64,000 nucleotides of DNA from contig NZ_CP009454.1 in the NCBI RefSeq assembly GCF_000759475.1, forward strand, positions 3,534,001 to 3,598,000. Reading direction: 5' to 3'. A program made the position numbers and the translations under genes. The stretch comes from Pantoea rwandensis (lineage in GTDB: Bacteria; Pseudomonadota; Gammaproteobacteria; Enterobacterales; Enterobacteriaceae). How positions within the stretch are numbered: the stretch's first letter is position 1; each line of letters starts with the position of its first letter. The notes beneath the pieces are model-generated. The model saw only the letters and a list, made by a program, of their open reading frames with translations. It was not told where the DNA came from and did no database searches. This document shows positions 10,528-19,650 of the stretch, piece after piece.

Positions 10528-11177
10528 ACGCCCTCCTGTTGCGGCACAAAGCGCACGCTGTCACCCGGCCGCAGCAGTGTCGGCGGATGCTGTAACGGAT
10601 CGAAAAGGCTGACCGGGGTATGACCGATCAGTTGCCAGCCGCCTGGTGCTGCCAGGGGATAAATGCCGGTCTGACTGCCACCGATGCCTACCGAGCCGCT
10701 GGGCACGATGACACGGGGTTCAGCACGGCGCGGCGTGTGCAAACGCTCATCCAACCCGCCCAGATAGGGAAAACCCGGCTGGAAGCCGATAAAATAGACC
10801 ACGTAATCAACACTGCTGTGCAGTTCGACGACCTGTTTTGGCGACAGGCTGGCACCCTCAGCCACCACTTGCAGATCGGGGCCACCCGCGCCCCCGTACA
10901 CCACCGGAATCTCTACCCGACGTGATTCAGGAATCTGTTCCTCACTCTCTTCCCACCAGCGCTGTAGACGCTCAATGGCATCCAGCGCATTCAATTGCGG
11001 ATCGCGCAGTAGCAACGTCAGGTTATTCATTCCCGGAATCGCTTCCTGAACCTGTTCATTGTGCTGCAGGCGTTGGCACAGTCCCCAGATGCGCTGCTGG
11101 CTGGCGAGTGAAACGGGCGGTTCCAGCTCCAGCACAACGGCTCGCTCACCCAGTAGATAACAACGTGCTCGTTGCAA
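10521..11177 (-). CDS. pxpB: 5-oxoprolinase subunit B (KipI family)
   Basis: From the TTG at 11177 the protein is 218 residues, the same length as E. coli PxpB, and begins [32 protein letters not shown] just upstream supplies a strong ribosome binding site for this TTG, so the longer reading from 11249 is rejected. Conserved KipI-type segments include [21 protein letters not shown] and [20 protein letters not shown]. It is the first gene of pxpBCA. Confidence 0.93.
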   Translation of the reverse strand: MQRARCYLLGERAVVLELEPPVSLASQQRIWGLCQRLQHNEQVQEAIPGMNNLTLLLRDPQLNALDAIERLQRWWEESEEQIPESRRVEIPVVYGGAGGPDLQVVAEGASLSPKQVVELHSSVDYVVYFIGFQPGFPYLGGLDERLHTPRRAEPRVIVPSGSVGIGGSQTGIYPLAAPGGWQLIGHTPVSLFDPLQHPPTLLRPGDSVRFVPQQEGVC

Positions 11178-11204
11178 AACCCACCTCCCGGTCATGATTA
11201 ACGC

Positions 11205-11219
11205 GGACAAAAAATGTCC
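11205..11219. promoter_or_regulatory. short inverted repeat in front of pxpB
   Basis: GGACA and TGTCC are separated by five As, 28 bp upstream of the pxpB start. It could be an operator for the 5-oxoproline genes or a small leader hairpin; the sequence alone cannot decide. Confidence 0.3.
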
Positions 11220-11288
11220 ACAAATCGCTTTGCTTATAATGAAAGTCAATAAGTTATGCGAAAGTGACAGAGATGTGTCAACAGATTT

Positions 11289-11314
11289 GCGTCCTTAACG
11301 TGGGTTAAGGACGC
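11289..11314. other. 11-bp stem-loop between ybgI and pxpB
   Basis: GCGTCCTTAAC (11289-11299) pairs perfectly with GTTAAGGACGC (11304-11314) around a GTGG loop. It lies just after the ybgI-side boundary, before the first base of ybgI's stop at 11327, and downstream of pxpB's upstream region. No U-run follows in either direction, so it is not a canonical intrinsic terminator. Confidence 0.5.
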
Positions 11315-11326
11315 GAAGAGGAGAAA

Positions 11327-12070
11327 TCAGGCAGGATTGTCGATATCAATAAAGGTCACGTCGAGGCCGTAGCTTTGCGCCAGCCATTCGCCCAGCGCCT
11401 TGATACCGGCACGCTCGGTAGCATGATGTCCGGCGGCGAAAAAGTGCAGGCCTTGTTCGCGTGCGCTGTGAATGGTTTGCTCTGAGACTTCACCCGTGAT
11501 GAAGGCATCCACGCCAAAAGCGGCCGCGCTATCAATAAAGCCCTGTCCACCGCCACTGCACCAGGCGACACGTTTGATCAGTGCCGGGGCGTTATCACCA
11601 CAGTGCAACGGTTTACGGCCTAAACGTTCGGCGATTTTCGCGGCAAGCGCTTCGCCGCTCAACGGTTCAGCCAGCTCGCCCCATGGCACTAACGGCTGAA
11701 TTTCCCCTTTCACGTCAATATCAAACAATTTTGCCAGCTGTGCATTGTTGCCGAGTTGCGGATGGGCATCGAGCGGCAGATGCCAGCCATACAGGTTGAT
11801 ATCATTGACCAGCAACGTGCGCAGGCGCTGGCGTTTCATTCCTTTAATCAGCGGCGATTCGCTCTTCCAGAAATAGCCGTGATGGACCAGGATAGCATCG
11901 GCATTACGCGTTACCGCTTCATCTAAAAGCGCCTGACACGCGGTGACGCCCGTAATGACGGTTTTCACTTCCGTACGGCCCTCCACCTGCAAACCATTGG
12001 GCGCATAGTCGCTGAAGGCGCTGGTGTTCAGCTGCTGATTAACGATATGTTCTAACTCAACATGATTCAT
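11327..12070 (-). CDS. ybgI: Nif3-like dinuclear metal center protein YbgI
   Basis: The 247-residue protein has the length and full sequence pattern of E. coli YbgI. Probable metal ligands are in ILVHHGYFWKSE near residue 62 and in the C-terminal GHHATERAG near residue 215. The family forms toroidal hexamers; its reaction is not settled, although it has been named as a GTP cyclohydrolase I type 2 homolog and linked to radiation resistance. It follows phr by 22 bp, which suggests cotranscription with the DNA-repair gene. Confidence 0.95.
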   Translation of the reverse strand: MNHVELEHIVNQQLNTSAFSDYAPNGLQVEGRTEVKTVITGVTACQALLDEAVTRNADAILVHHGYFWKSESPLIKGMKRQRLRTLLVNDINLYGWHLPLDAHPQLGNNAQLAKLFDIDVKGEIQPLVPWGELAEPLSGEALAAKIAERLGRKPLHCGDNAPALIKRVAWCSGGGQGFIDSAAAFGVDAFITGEVSEQTIHSAREQGLHFFAAGHHATERAGIKALGEWLAQSYGLDVTFIDIDNPA

Positions 12071-12092
12071 TTAGTACGGCTCCCTGATCGCC

Positions 12093-13520
12093 TCAGGCCG
12101 CGCTGCGCGCGCGCTCAAAGGCGTCTAATGTCTTTTTACGTGCGTCCTTATGTTCCACGATTGGCGCGGGATAATCGAGTTTCTTGTTGTTTTTCTTCGC
12201 CCACACCTGCGGCTGGTGAATGTCACTCTCCGGCACATCTTTCAACTCTGGTACCCACTGGCGGATAAATTCGCCTTTTTCGTCAAAGCGTTCCCCCTGA
12301 GTCGTTGGATTGAATATGCGAAAGTACGGTGCCGCGTCGGTGCCCGTTGAGGCCGCCCACTGCCAGCCACCGTTGTTGGCCGCCAGATCGCCATCAATCA
12401 GTTGTTGCATGAAGTAGCGTTCCCCCTCATGCCAGTCGATCAGCAGGTCTTTTACCAAAAAGCTGGCAACAATCATGCGCAGGCGATTGTGCATCCAGCC
12501 CAGCGTGTTGAGTTGACGCATTGCCGCATCGACAATGGGATATCCCGTTTTGCCCTGCTGCCAGGCCGTGAGATGTGCATCGTTTTTTTGCCACTGTACG
12601 TTATGCGTCCACTCCACAAACGGCTGGTGCTTACACAACGCCGGAAATGCCACCATCAGATGGCGATAAAACTCGCGCCAGATGAGTTCATTGAGCCAGG
12701 TAAAGGCTTTGCCTTCGTTCAACGCATCAGGATGTTCTTTCAATATACGATGTAAGCACTGGCGCGGAGACAGTACTCCTATGGCCAAGTAGGGCGAGAG
12801 GCGGCTGGTGCCATCTAATGCCGGTAAATCACGCACGTCGGGATAGTGCTGCACGGATTGTTTGCCGAAATGGCGCAACTGCTTTAACGCGGCCTCTTCC
12901 CCAGCCGGAAACAGCGATGTATCGAACGCTTCCAGTGGATAATCAAATGCTGGGATTTTCTGACCCGCACTGACCGGCGCATCCTGGCGCGCTTTCGGTG
13001 CATGATGGCACTCCGGTAATCCCTGATGCAGTCGACGGACAAAGGCGCGGCTGAACGGTGTGAAGACTTTAAACATGGTGTGATTGCCGGTCTGCACGCT
13101 GCCGGGAGGCAATAACAGGCTGTCATCAAAGCCCTGACAAATTACGCCCTGGCCATCGAGACGCTTTTCGGCGGCCGCATCACGTTCGCGCTCGTTAATT
13201 TCATACTGATAGTTGTAATACAACTCATCCACCTGATGCTGGTCGCAAAACGCACTCAGGTAATCCACTGAAGCAGCAAAGTCATCGCACTGATGGTAAT
13301 GCAACGGAATACCGCGCTCGGCCAGTGAATCTTGCAACGAACACAGATTCTGATGAATGAAAGCCGCCTGCCTCGGTGCCATATGGTGTTGCTGCCACTG
13401 TTTGGGCGTGGCAATAAATAGCGCCAGCACCCTCGCATGGCTGTCGCGGCAGGCAGCAGCCAGCGCAGTGTTGTCATTGATGCGCAGATCGTTACGCAAC
13501 CAGACTAAGTGGGTGGTCAT
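12093..13520 (-). CDS. phr: deoxyribodipyrimidine photolyase (class I CPD photolyase)
   Basis: The 475-residue protein starts TTHLVWLRNDLRINDN, the antenna-chromophore domain opening of class I photolyases. The C-terminal FAD domain shows GEKGEFIRQWVPEL and the WAASTGTDAAPYFRIFNPTTQ motif, which lines the flavin and substrate cavity. It repairs cyclobutane pyrimidine dimers using blue or near-UV light. It is 12 bp downstream of the ybgA/RudS-type gene and 22 bp upstream of ybgI, forming a compact three-gene unit. Confidence 0.97.
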   Translation of the reverse strand: MTTHLVWLRNDLRINDNTALAAACRDSHARVLALFIATPKQWQQHHMAPRQAAFIHQNLCSLQDSLAERGIPLHYHQCDDFAASVDYLSAFCDQHQVDELYYNYQYEINERERDAAAEKRLDGQGVICQGFDDSLLLPPGSVQTGNHTMFKVFTPFSRAFVRRLHQGLPECHHAPKARQDAPVSAGQKIPAFDYPLEAFDTSLFPAGEEAALKQLRHFGKQSVQHYPDVRDLPALDGTSRLSPYLAIGVLSPRQCLHRILKEHPDALNEGKAFTWLNELIWREFYRHLMVAFPALCKHQPFVEWTHNVQWQKNDAHLTAWQQGKTGYPIVDAAMRQLNTLGWMHNRLRMIVASFLVKDLLIDWHEGERYFMQQLIDGDLAANNGGWQWAASTGTDAAPYFRIFNPTTQGERFDEKGEFIRQWVPELKDVPESDIHQPQVWAKKNNKKLDYPAPIVEHKDARKKTLDAFERARSAA

Positions 13521-13532
13521 AATGCTCCGGGA

Positions 13533-14489
13533 TTATTGTCCGTAGCGCAGACGCAGCGCTTCCGGATAAGGATCAAAGTAACGTTGCTGCGCCAGCCACG
13601 GATGCGGATATTCCGCCATGTAGTGTTTCAGCATGGTGATAGGAACCAACAGCGGCTGGACGCCAGTGCGATAACGATCGATGAGCTGCGCCAGTTCCTG
13701 GCGCTGCGGTGACGATAACTGCGGGCGGAAGTAGCCCTGTACATGCATCAACACATTGGTGTGATTACGGCGCGAAGCCTGATGGGACATCAAATGCATC
13801 AGGCGAATTCGGTATTCAAAGGCGTAATCATCCAGCGAATCCCACTGCTCCATTGCCGCCACAAAACGTCCCATCTCGCGATACTCATCCTGCGCGTGCG
13901 ACAGCAGCAGCAACTTGTATCGACTGTGGAAGGCGATCAGCTTGTGGCGGGTTAAACCGCTGCGCCACATCTCATTGAACTCATGCAACGCATACACGCG
14001 CCCCATAAAGTTTTCGCGAATGGCATCATCGTGTAAGCGGCCATCTTCCTCCAGCGGCAGCCAGGGCATTTCCTGCTGCAGGAATGAAGTGAAAACACCG
14101 GTGCCGGCTTTGCGATTATCATTGGTATCAGGTTGATAGACGCGCACGCGCTCGAGGCCACAGCTGGGTGATTTTGCACAGAGAATGTAGCCACACAGAT
14201 GATGCAGTGATTTCACCCGTTCGGCTGACCACCGCTGCATCTCATCCGTGACCTCCTGGCCGCCATCTTTACTAAAACAAAGATGAATTTGCTCGTCCGA
14301 CTCTTTGACTAAACGCAGGGCAGGACGCGGTGTGGGCAAGCCAATCGCCATTTCCGGGCAAACCGGTTCAAAGCGGATAAAGGGTGTCAGTTCTTCGGTT
14401 GCAAAAGCGAAACGCTTGTGGCCACCGTCAAAACGGACCTTATCCCCGAGCAGGCAAGCGCTGATACCGACAGGAATTTTTTCGCTCAT
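13533..14489 (-). CDS. ybgA: DUF523-DUF1722 protein of the RudS (tRNA 4-thiouridine desulfidase) type
   Basis: The 318-residue protein joins an N-terminal DUF523/TudS domain (about 1-150) to a C-terminal DUF1722 domain (about 190-305); E. coli YbgA has only the latter. Three cysteines stand where TudS enzymes bind a [4Fe-4S] cluster: Cys12 (ISACLLG), Cys44 (EPVCPEM) and Cys110 (SPSCG). This fused architecture defines RudS, reported to remove sulfur from 4-thiouridine in tRNA, with DUF1722 aiding tRNA binding. Since 4-thiouridine is the near-UV sensor base, its place 12 bp before phr fits a light-stress role. The activity here is inferred from architecture and cysteines. GGAGG lies 10 nt before the ATG. 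Confidence 0.88.
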   Translation of the reverse strand: MSEKIPVGISACLLGDKVRFDGGHKRFAFATEELTPFIRFEPVCPEMAIGLPTPRPALRLVKESDEQIHLCFSKDGGQEVTDEMQRWSAERVKSLHHLCGYILCAKSPSCGLERVRVYQPDTNDNRKAGTGVFTSFLQQEMPWLPLEEDGRLHDDAIRENFMGRVYALHEFNEMWRSGLTRHKLIAFHSRYKLLLLSHAQDEYREMGRFVAAMEQWDSLDDYAFEYRIRLMHLMSHQASRRNHTNVLMHVQGYFRPQLSSPQRQELAQLIDRYRTGVQPLLVPITMLKHYMAEYPHPWLAQQRYFDPYPEALRLRYGQ

Positions 14490-14584
14490 ACTTGTACAAC
14501 CTCCAAAATCTTGTAGAGGTTTAAGTGTAGCTGAAACGGAGAGGGATAACAGCGGTTAAGCGGGGAATACAGACAAAGTTGAGA

Positions 14585-14621
14585 ATAAAAAAACCCGGCG
14601 CTTTTTTGAAGCTGCCGGGTT
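14585..14621 (-). terminator. intrinsic terminator after ybfA
   Basis: AACCCGGC (14592-14599) pairs with GCCGGGTT (14614-14621), with an extra GCTT/AAGC pairing inside. On the minus strand it is followed by UUUUU, so it ends the ybfA transcript. Confidence 0.85.
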
Positions 14622-14642
14622 CTTAATGAATCGTTAAAACGC

Positions 14643-14843
14643 TTACCAGTGGATGCTGCCTACTGCTTCGGTCTGCGCCAGCCAGACGGGTTTGGTGCTG
14701 GTCTTACACCAGACGCGGTGCAGATAGCTGTAGAAACGGGCACGATCCTGGCGGAACAGCATGACAGGTAAGGCAAGTATGCCGACCAATACCGCCAGAA
14801 AACGGCGCAACACGATTTTATAAAGTGGATAAGCCTGATACAT
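14643..14843 (-). CDS. ybfA: small protein YbfA
   Basis: This 66-residue protein has one hydrophobic segment ([20 protein letters not shown]) followed by the family motif [13 protein letters not shown]. It resembles E. coli YbfA, a small protein of unknown role. The ATG at 14843 is preceded by CCCCAGGAGGCAATC, an excellent ribosome binding site, so the longer frame from 14969 is rejected. In E. coli ybfA is divergent from kdpFABC; here it is divergent from kdpE alone. Confidence 0.88.
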   Translation of the reverse strand: MYQAYPLYKIVLRRFLAVLVGILALPVMLFRQDRARFYSYLHRVWCKTSTKPVWLAQTEAVGSIHW

Positions 14844-15088
14844 GATTGCCTCCTGGGGTAAATTTTGCGTTGAAATGTGATCTGCCTCAGATATTACGCT
14901 TAGTTGTGTAATTTTACTACTCATCCGACCACTAATTTTGGTCTTTTTTTGTGCTTTACGGCGCTGCATGAAAGTAAGTTACATAATTGTAAACATAGAG
15001 ATATTGCGAGGTTACAAACATCATGACGGACGCGGTGTCCGATTCTTGATAAAGTGCCGTGTTAACTTTACCTGTGGCAGGAGTCAGC

Positions 15089-15763
15089 GTGACGACCATC
15101 TTGATTGTTGAAGATGAAAAAGAGATTCGCCGTTTCGTGCGCCTGGCGCTGGAAAGCGAAGGCCTGAAGATTGTGGAAGCGGAGCAATTACAACGCGGAC
15201 TGATTGAAGCGGCTACGCGAAAGCCGGATTTGGTGATCCTCGATCTCGGACTGCCGGATGGTGACGGCAACGACTTTATCCGCGAAGTACGCCAGTGGAG
15301 CAGTATGCCAGTGATCGTCCTGTCTGCACGCAGTGATGAGCAGGACAAAATAGATGCGCTGGATGCCGGTGCCGATGACTATCTGACTAAGCCGTTTGGT
15401 ATTGGTGAGCTATTGGCCCGCGTGCGCGTGGCATTACGTCGGCATCAAAGCAGCCAGCCAGAGCCAGTGGTGAAATTCGGTGAAGTGAGTGTCGATCTGG
15501 CCGCACGCCGCGTGTTACGTAACGATCAGGAAATTCACCTGACACCTACCGAGTTTCGCCTGCTGAGTTTATTGCTGAACAACGCCGGGAAGGTGCTGAC
15601 GCAACGTCAGTTGTTGAATCAGGTGTGGGGGCCGAATGCGGTGGAGCACAGCCATTATCTGCGCATTTATATGGGGCATCTGCGTCAGAAGCTGGAAAGC
15701 AATCCGACCCAACCCAGCCATTTGCTGACCGAAACCGGTATTGGTTACCGCTTTATGCCATAA
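15089..15763 (+). CDS. kdpE: KdpE-type response regulator without its kinase
   Basis: The 224-residue protein has a receiver domain with phospho-acceptor Asp52 (ILDLGLPDGDG) and a C-terminal OmpR/PhoB winged helix (HLTPTEFRLLSLLLNNAGKV, then the VEHSHYLRIYMGHLRQKLE recognition region). It is strikingly similar to E. coli KdpE, activator of the high-affinity potassium ATPase operon. The GTG at 15089 has AGGAG 6 nt upstream. No kdpFABC or kdpD gene lies beside it, so its phosphodonor and targets are unclear. Confidence 0.93.
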   Translation: MTTILIVEDEKEIRRFVRLALESEGLKIVEAEQLQRGLIEAATRKPDLVILDLGLPDGDGNDFIREVRQWSSMPVIVLSARSDEQDKIDALDAGADDYLTKPFGIGELLARVRVALRRHQSSQPEPVVKFGEVSVDLAARRVLRNDQEIHLTPTEFRLLSLLLNNAGKVLTQRQLLNQVWGPNAVEHSHYLRIYMGHLRQKLESNPTQPSHLLTETGIGYRFMP

Positions 15764-15799
15764 AAAAACGACCCACGTTGTCACGTGGGTCGTTTCAGG
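15762..15799. terminator. bidirectional terminator between kdpE and pgm
   Basis: A perfect 13-bp stem pairs 15766-15778 with 15783-15795 around a 4-nt loop. A-rich sequence at 15762-15768 makes a U-run for the minus-strand pgm transcript, while on the plus strand TTT closes the stem. It should end pgm strongly and kdpE moderately. Confidence 0.88.
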
Positions 15800-15846
15800 A
15801 ATCGCGTGAAAAGGCGCACATTAATCAGCGCGCCTCAACGGTTCTG

Positions 15847-17487
15847 TTACGCGTTTTTCAGCACTTCGCTAACAATCTCTACCGCTTCTTTCTCGATCTG
15901 CTGGCGATGCTCAGCGCCAAGGAAGCTTTCACAGTAGATTTTGTAAGCGTCTTCAGTGCCTGAAGGGCGCGCAGCAAACCAGCCGTTTTCGGTCATCACC
16001 TTCAGACCACCGATTGACGCGCCGTTACCCGGTGCTGCGGTCAGACGTGCAGTAATCGGATCGCCCGCCAGCGTGTCAGCACTCACCATTTCCGGTGACA
16101 GCTTAGACAGTGCCGCTTTTTGCGCTGAGGTCGCCGGCGCCTGCAGACGGTTATAGCTTGGCGCACCAAAGCGTTCTGCCAGTTCGTCATAGTGCTGCTG
16201 CGGGTTTTTGCCGGTCACCGCAGTGATTTCGGCTGCCAGCAGGCACAGGATGATACCGTCTTTATCGGTTGACCAGGCGGAACCGTCGAAGCGCAGGAAG
16301 GAAGCACCCGCGCTCTCTTCTCCGCCGAAACCGAAGCTGCCATCAAACAGGCCATCAACAAACCATTTGAAACCAACCGGCACTTCAACCAGCTTGCGAC
16401 CAATATCATTGACCACACGGTCGATCATTGCGCTGGAGACCAGGGTTTTACCCACGGCAACATCTTTGCCCCACTGCGGACGATGCTGGAACAGGTAATT
16501 AATCGCCACGGCCAAATAGTGGTTCGGGTTCATCAGGCCTGCAGGCGTGACGATGCCGTGACGGTCGTAATCCGGGTCATTACCGAACGCCAGATCGAAC
16601 TTATCTTTATACGCCAGCAGACCCGCCATTGCGCACTCAGATGAGCAATCCATACGCACCACGCCATCTTTATCCAGATGCATGAAGCGGAAGGTCTGAT
16701 CGACAGCATCATTAACGATGGTCAGATCCAGCTTATAGTGCTCAGCAATACGCTGCCAGTAAGCGATACCGGAGCCACCTAATGGATCAACGCCGATTTT
16801 CAGGCCCGCTTTCTGGATTGCCGGGAAGTCAATGACCTCAGCCAGACCTTCAACATAAGGCTGAATCAGATCCTGCTCAACGATATGGCCGCTTGCCCAG
16901 GCCTGATCCAGCGGCAGACGTTTCACGTCTTTCAGTTCGCCTTTGATCAGCTGGTTAGCGCGATCTTCGACCACCTTGGTGACGTTGGTATCAGCAGGAC
17001 CGCCGTTTGGCGGGTTGTACTTGATGCCACCATCTTCTGGCGGGTTGTGTGAAGGCGTGATGACGATACCGTCCGCCTGCGCGCCACCGCGTTTGTTGTG
17101 TTCCAGAATGGCGTTGGAGATCGCCGGCGTTGGCGTGTAGCCATTGTCCTGCTGCACGATCACATCCACACCGTTCGCCGCCAGCACTTCCAGCACTGAC
17201 AGAATGGCCGGTTCAGACAATGCGTGGGTATCTTTACCCACATAGCACGGGCCGGTGATGCCATTCTTTTTGCGCTCTTCCGCGATCGCCTGCGCAATCG
17301 CCAGAATGTGCACTTCATTGAAGCTTTGGCGTCCCGCGCTGCCGCGGTGGCCAGAAGTGCCAAATTTCACCGCATGGTCCGGGTTCGCCGCATCTGGCTT
17401 CAGGACGTAATACTGCGAGGTTAATTGTGCAACGTTAATCAAATCGCTCTGCTGGGCAGGCTGCCCGGCACGGGGGTGATTGGCCAT
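15847..17487 (-). CDS. pgm: phosphoglucomutase, alpha-D-glucose-specific
   Basis: The 546-residue enzyme interconverts glucose 1-phosphate and glucose 6-phosphate. The phosphoserine loop is visible as [13 protein letters not shown] near residue 145, the metal loop as NDPDYDRHG near residue 305, the sugar-binding GGEESAG near residue 395, and the phosphate-binding [12 protein letters not shown] near the C terminus. It links glycogen, trehalose and cell-envelope sugar nucleotide synthesis to glycolysis. It follows seqA by 25 bp and is probably cotranscribed, as in E. coli. Confidence 0.97.
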   Translation of the reverse strand: MANHPRAGQPAQQSDLINVAQLTSQYYVLKPDAANPDHAVKFGTSGHRGSAGRQSFNEVHILAIAQAIAEERKKNGITGPCYVGKDTHALSEPAILSVLEVLAANGVDVIVQQDNGYTPTPAISNAILEHNKRGGAQADGIVITPSHNPPEDGGIKYNPPNGGPADTNVTKVVEDRANQLIKGELKDVKRLPLDQAWASGHIVEQDLIQPYVEGLAEVIDFPAIQKAGLKIGVDPLGGSGIAYWQRIAEHYKLDLTIVNDAVDQTFRFMHLDKDGVVRMDCSSECAMAGLLAYKDKFDLAFGNDPDYDRHGIVTPAGLMNPNHYLAVAINYLFQHRPQWGKDVAVGKTLVSSAMIDRVVNDIGRKLVEVPVGFKWFVDGLFDGSFGFGGEESAGASFLRFDGSAWSTDKDGIILCLLAAEITAVTGKNPQQHYDELAERFGAPSYNRLQAPATSAQKAALSKLSPEMVSADTLAGDPITARLTAAPGNGASIGGLKVMTENGWFAARPSGTEDAYKIYCESFLGAEHRQQIEKEAVEIVSEVLKNA

Positions 17488-17512
17488 TGGCGCTTCTCCC
17501 TGACGCTTCAGT

Positions 17513-18058
17513 TTAAATGGTGCCGCGAACTTTCTCTGTCAGTTCCTGAGGGAACTGCATCGCCAACATGATGTGTTCCACCATGCTGCATTTGCGGCCT
17601 GTATTGGTATTGGTGATCACCCAGTACGGTGTGCCAGGAACGTGCTTCGGCTTAGTATGGGTGCCATTTTGCAGCAGCGTGTGCTCGTCACCCGCAAAAT
17701 AGACGCGAGTGCGGCCCTGCAGCGAGGCAGTGGCATCAGCAAAGGCTGCTGGATCAAGACGATAAAGCGTTGACAGTACCAGCATAAAGCGATTAACCGC
17801 CTTATTCTGCTCGGCATACTCATCAGAGAGCAGCAGTTCACGCACAGCGCGTACGCGATCCTGAGGACGCGCTTCGCTGCGCACTGGCTGCGCTTCCTTC
17901 ACCGAAGCCGAAGCAGCAGCGACAGGTGCAGTCGGTGCAGTCTGGCCCGCGGTGAATTTCAGCATGCGGCGCAAAATATCGGAGGCACTTTCACCAATGT
18001 GCTGCGTGTGGCTGGCAATATAACGGTAGAGTTCTTCGTCAACTTCAATCGTTTTCAT
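17513..18058 (-). CDS. seqA: replication initiation negative regulator SeqA
   Basis: From the ATG at 18058 the protein is 181 residues, the same as in E. coli, beginning [20 protein letters not shown]. The N-terminal oligomerisation domain ends near [15 protein letters not shown], and the C-terminal half binds hemimethylated GATC pairs (segment [15 protein letters not shown]). SeqA sequesters oriC and limits DnaA-driven initiation. The upstream extension to 18094 is unconserved and rejected. An Ala/Val-rich linker (residues about 45-65) is longer in low-complexity sequence than the folded parts. Confidence 0.97.
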   Translation of the reverse strand: MKTIEVDEELYRYIASHTQHIGESASDILRRMLKFTAGQTAPTAPVAAASASVKEAQPVRSEARPQDRVRAVRELLLSDEYAEQNKAVNRFMLVLSTLYRLDPAAFADATASLQGRTRVYFAGDEHTLLQNGTHTKPKHVPGTPYWVITNTNTGRKCSMVEHIMLAMQFPQELTEKVRGTI

Positions 18059-18306
18059 CTTATTCCGTACAATTCTGGCAAATGACAGAACCACGCATTA
18101 TTGCAACGGCCTTAGCAAAATCGAGCTGTGCAAAACGTGAGCGGGCTCTAACATAAGGATTATAAAGTTAAATCCGTGGCAGCCGATAGCGCTGGCGTTG
18201 TTTCAGGGCAAAAGTCGGAATATGCCCTAATGCCTGGCCGGCTGGCTCCTGGACAGGTGAATCCATGATACCCTAAGCCAAGGTCACAACCGTAAGAACT
18301 TTAGCC

Positions 18307-19071
18307 ATGATTTTGAACGCCCGTCTGCAAACTGAACAATCTACCCCTGAAGCCCCCCCTATTCTGTTAATTCATGGCCTTTTTGGTAGCCTGGATAACC
18401 TTGGCGTGCTGGCGCGCGGTGTCCGGGATGCACGCCCCACGTTGCAAGTGGACGTGCGCAACCATGGTTTGTCTGAACGCAGTGAGGTGATGGATTATCA
18501 CGCCATGGCGCAAGACATCGTGGAGACGCTGGATGCACATAAGATTGAACGTGCTGGCGTAATAGGCCATTCAATGGGCGGTAAAATCGCCATGGCGCTC
18601 AGTGCCGTGGCCCCCGAACGTATTGAGAAAATGGTGTTGATCGACATTGCGCCGGTGGATTATCAAACCCGCCGCCACGATGAAATCTTCGCCGGTATCC
18701 GCGCCGTGACAGCGGCGGGCGTGTCCCGTCGCAGTGAAGCGGCCGAGGTGATGCGTCATCATGTCGCTGAAGAGGGGGTGATTCAGTTTATCCTCAAGTC
18801 CTTTGTGGAGGGCGAGTGGCGCTTTAACGTGCCGGTGCTGTGGGACAACTACACCACGATTTCTGGCTGGGAGGAGGTTCCGGCCTGGCCACATCCCGCA
18901 TTGTTTATTCGCGGTGGCGATTCCCCTTATCTGGACAATCAGCATCGTGATGCACTGCTGCGTCAGTTCCCTCACGCCCATGCGCACGTGATCAGCGGCG
19001 CCGGTCATTGGGTACATGCTGAAAAACCTGATGCGGTTTTGCGCGCAGTTCGTCGCTTTTTTAACCTGTAA
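18307..19071 (+). CDS. ybfF: alpha/beta-hydrolase esterase YbfF
   Basis: The 254-residue protein has the alpha/beta hydrolase oxyanion segment LIHGLFGSLDN, the nucleophile elbow GHSMGGK near residue 90 and a late catalytic histidine in ISGAGHWVHAEKP. E. coli YbfF hydrolyses short acyl esters and acyl-CoA compounds in vitro; its physiological substrate is not known. It is divergent from seqA. Confidence 0.93.
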   Translation: MILNARLQTEQSTPEAPPILLIHGLFGSLDNLGVLARGVRDARPTLQVDVRNHGLSERSEVMDYHAMAQDIVETLDAHKIERAGVIGHSMGGKIAMALSAVAPERIEKMVLIDIAPVDYQTRRHDEIFAGIRAVTAAGVSRRSEAAEVMRHHVAEEGVIQFILKSFVEGEWRFNVPVLWDNYTTISGWEEVPAWPHPALFIRGGDSPYLDNQHRDALLRQFPHAHAHVISGAGHWVHAEKPDAVLRAVRRFFNL

Positions 19072-19239
19072 AAGCAAAAGCTTGCCGTATGCGGTTTAGG
19101 GTTGGCGTCGCGGATGGTGCTGGAGTATGATGTCGCGCTAAAAATTTGCCGCGGATGATTTTTTCGCCGTGGTCGGGCCGATAATGTATAAATCGCGCAG
19201 CGCCTTTCCGCCGTTCGCGCCCACTCAGTTTCACAAATC

Positions 19240-19515
19240 ATGGCAAAAGAACAGACAGACCGTACCACGCTTGATCTTTTTGCAGACGAGCGGCGTCCCG
19301 GTCGCCCCAAAACCAGCCTGCTGACACGCGACGAACAGTTGCGTATCAACAAACGTAACCAGCTCAAGCGCGATAAAGTGCGAGGGCTGCGTCGTGTTGA
19401 GCTGAAAATGTCCAGCGAAGCGGTTGACGCCCTGAACACGCTGGCCGAGCAACAAAACATCAGCCGCAGCGAATTGATTGAACAAATGCTGCTAGCGCAA
19501 CTCAAACTGTCTTAG
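19240..19515 (+). CDS. ybfE: YbfE family ribbon-helix-helix-like protein
   Basis: The 91-residue protein starts MAKEQTDRTTLDLFADERRP, then has a basic GRPKTSLLTRDEQLRINKRN stretch and a C-terminal RVELKMSSEAVDALNTLAEQ helix pattern typical of a ribbon-helix-helix fold. E. coli YbfE is reported as LexA-regulated. I see no CTGT-N8-ACAG box just upstream here, so SOS control is not supported by this sequence. It precedes fldA by 135 bp. Confidence 0.88.
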   Translation: MAKEQTDRTTLDLFADERRPGRPKTSLLTRDEQLRINKRNQLKRDKVRGLRRVELKMSSEAVDALNTLAEQQNISRSELIEQMLLAQLKLS

Positions 19516-19650
19516 CGCGCTGACCGCACGCAGGAACACAAAGTTCAGGCTTTACTCGTTCCGCCCTTTTCAACGGTCTGCTATCATTCGCTAACATGTG
19601 CAGTCAATTGACTTACTTTCACAATCAGGCTTTAAGAGGTTACTTAACCC

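Noticed and set aside
14498..14521. AACCTC-N12-GAGGTT dyad before ybgA, similar to a MerR-type operator, with a nearby TGTACA
   Set aside because: The GAGG arm doubles as the ybgA ribosome binding site only 10 nt from the ATG, so it is too close to the start to be a typical MerR-spaced promoter. No MerR gene is adjacent.
14844..15088. Possible remnants of kdpF or kdpD between ybfA and kdpE
   Set aside because: I found no frame resembling kdp genes; the stretch looks like a plain divergent promoter region.
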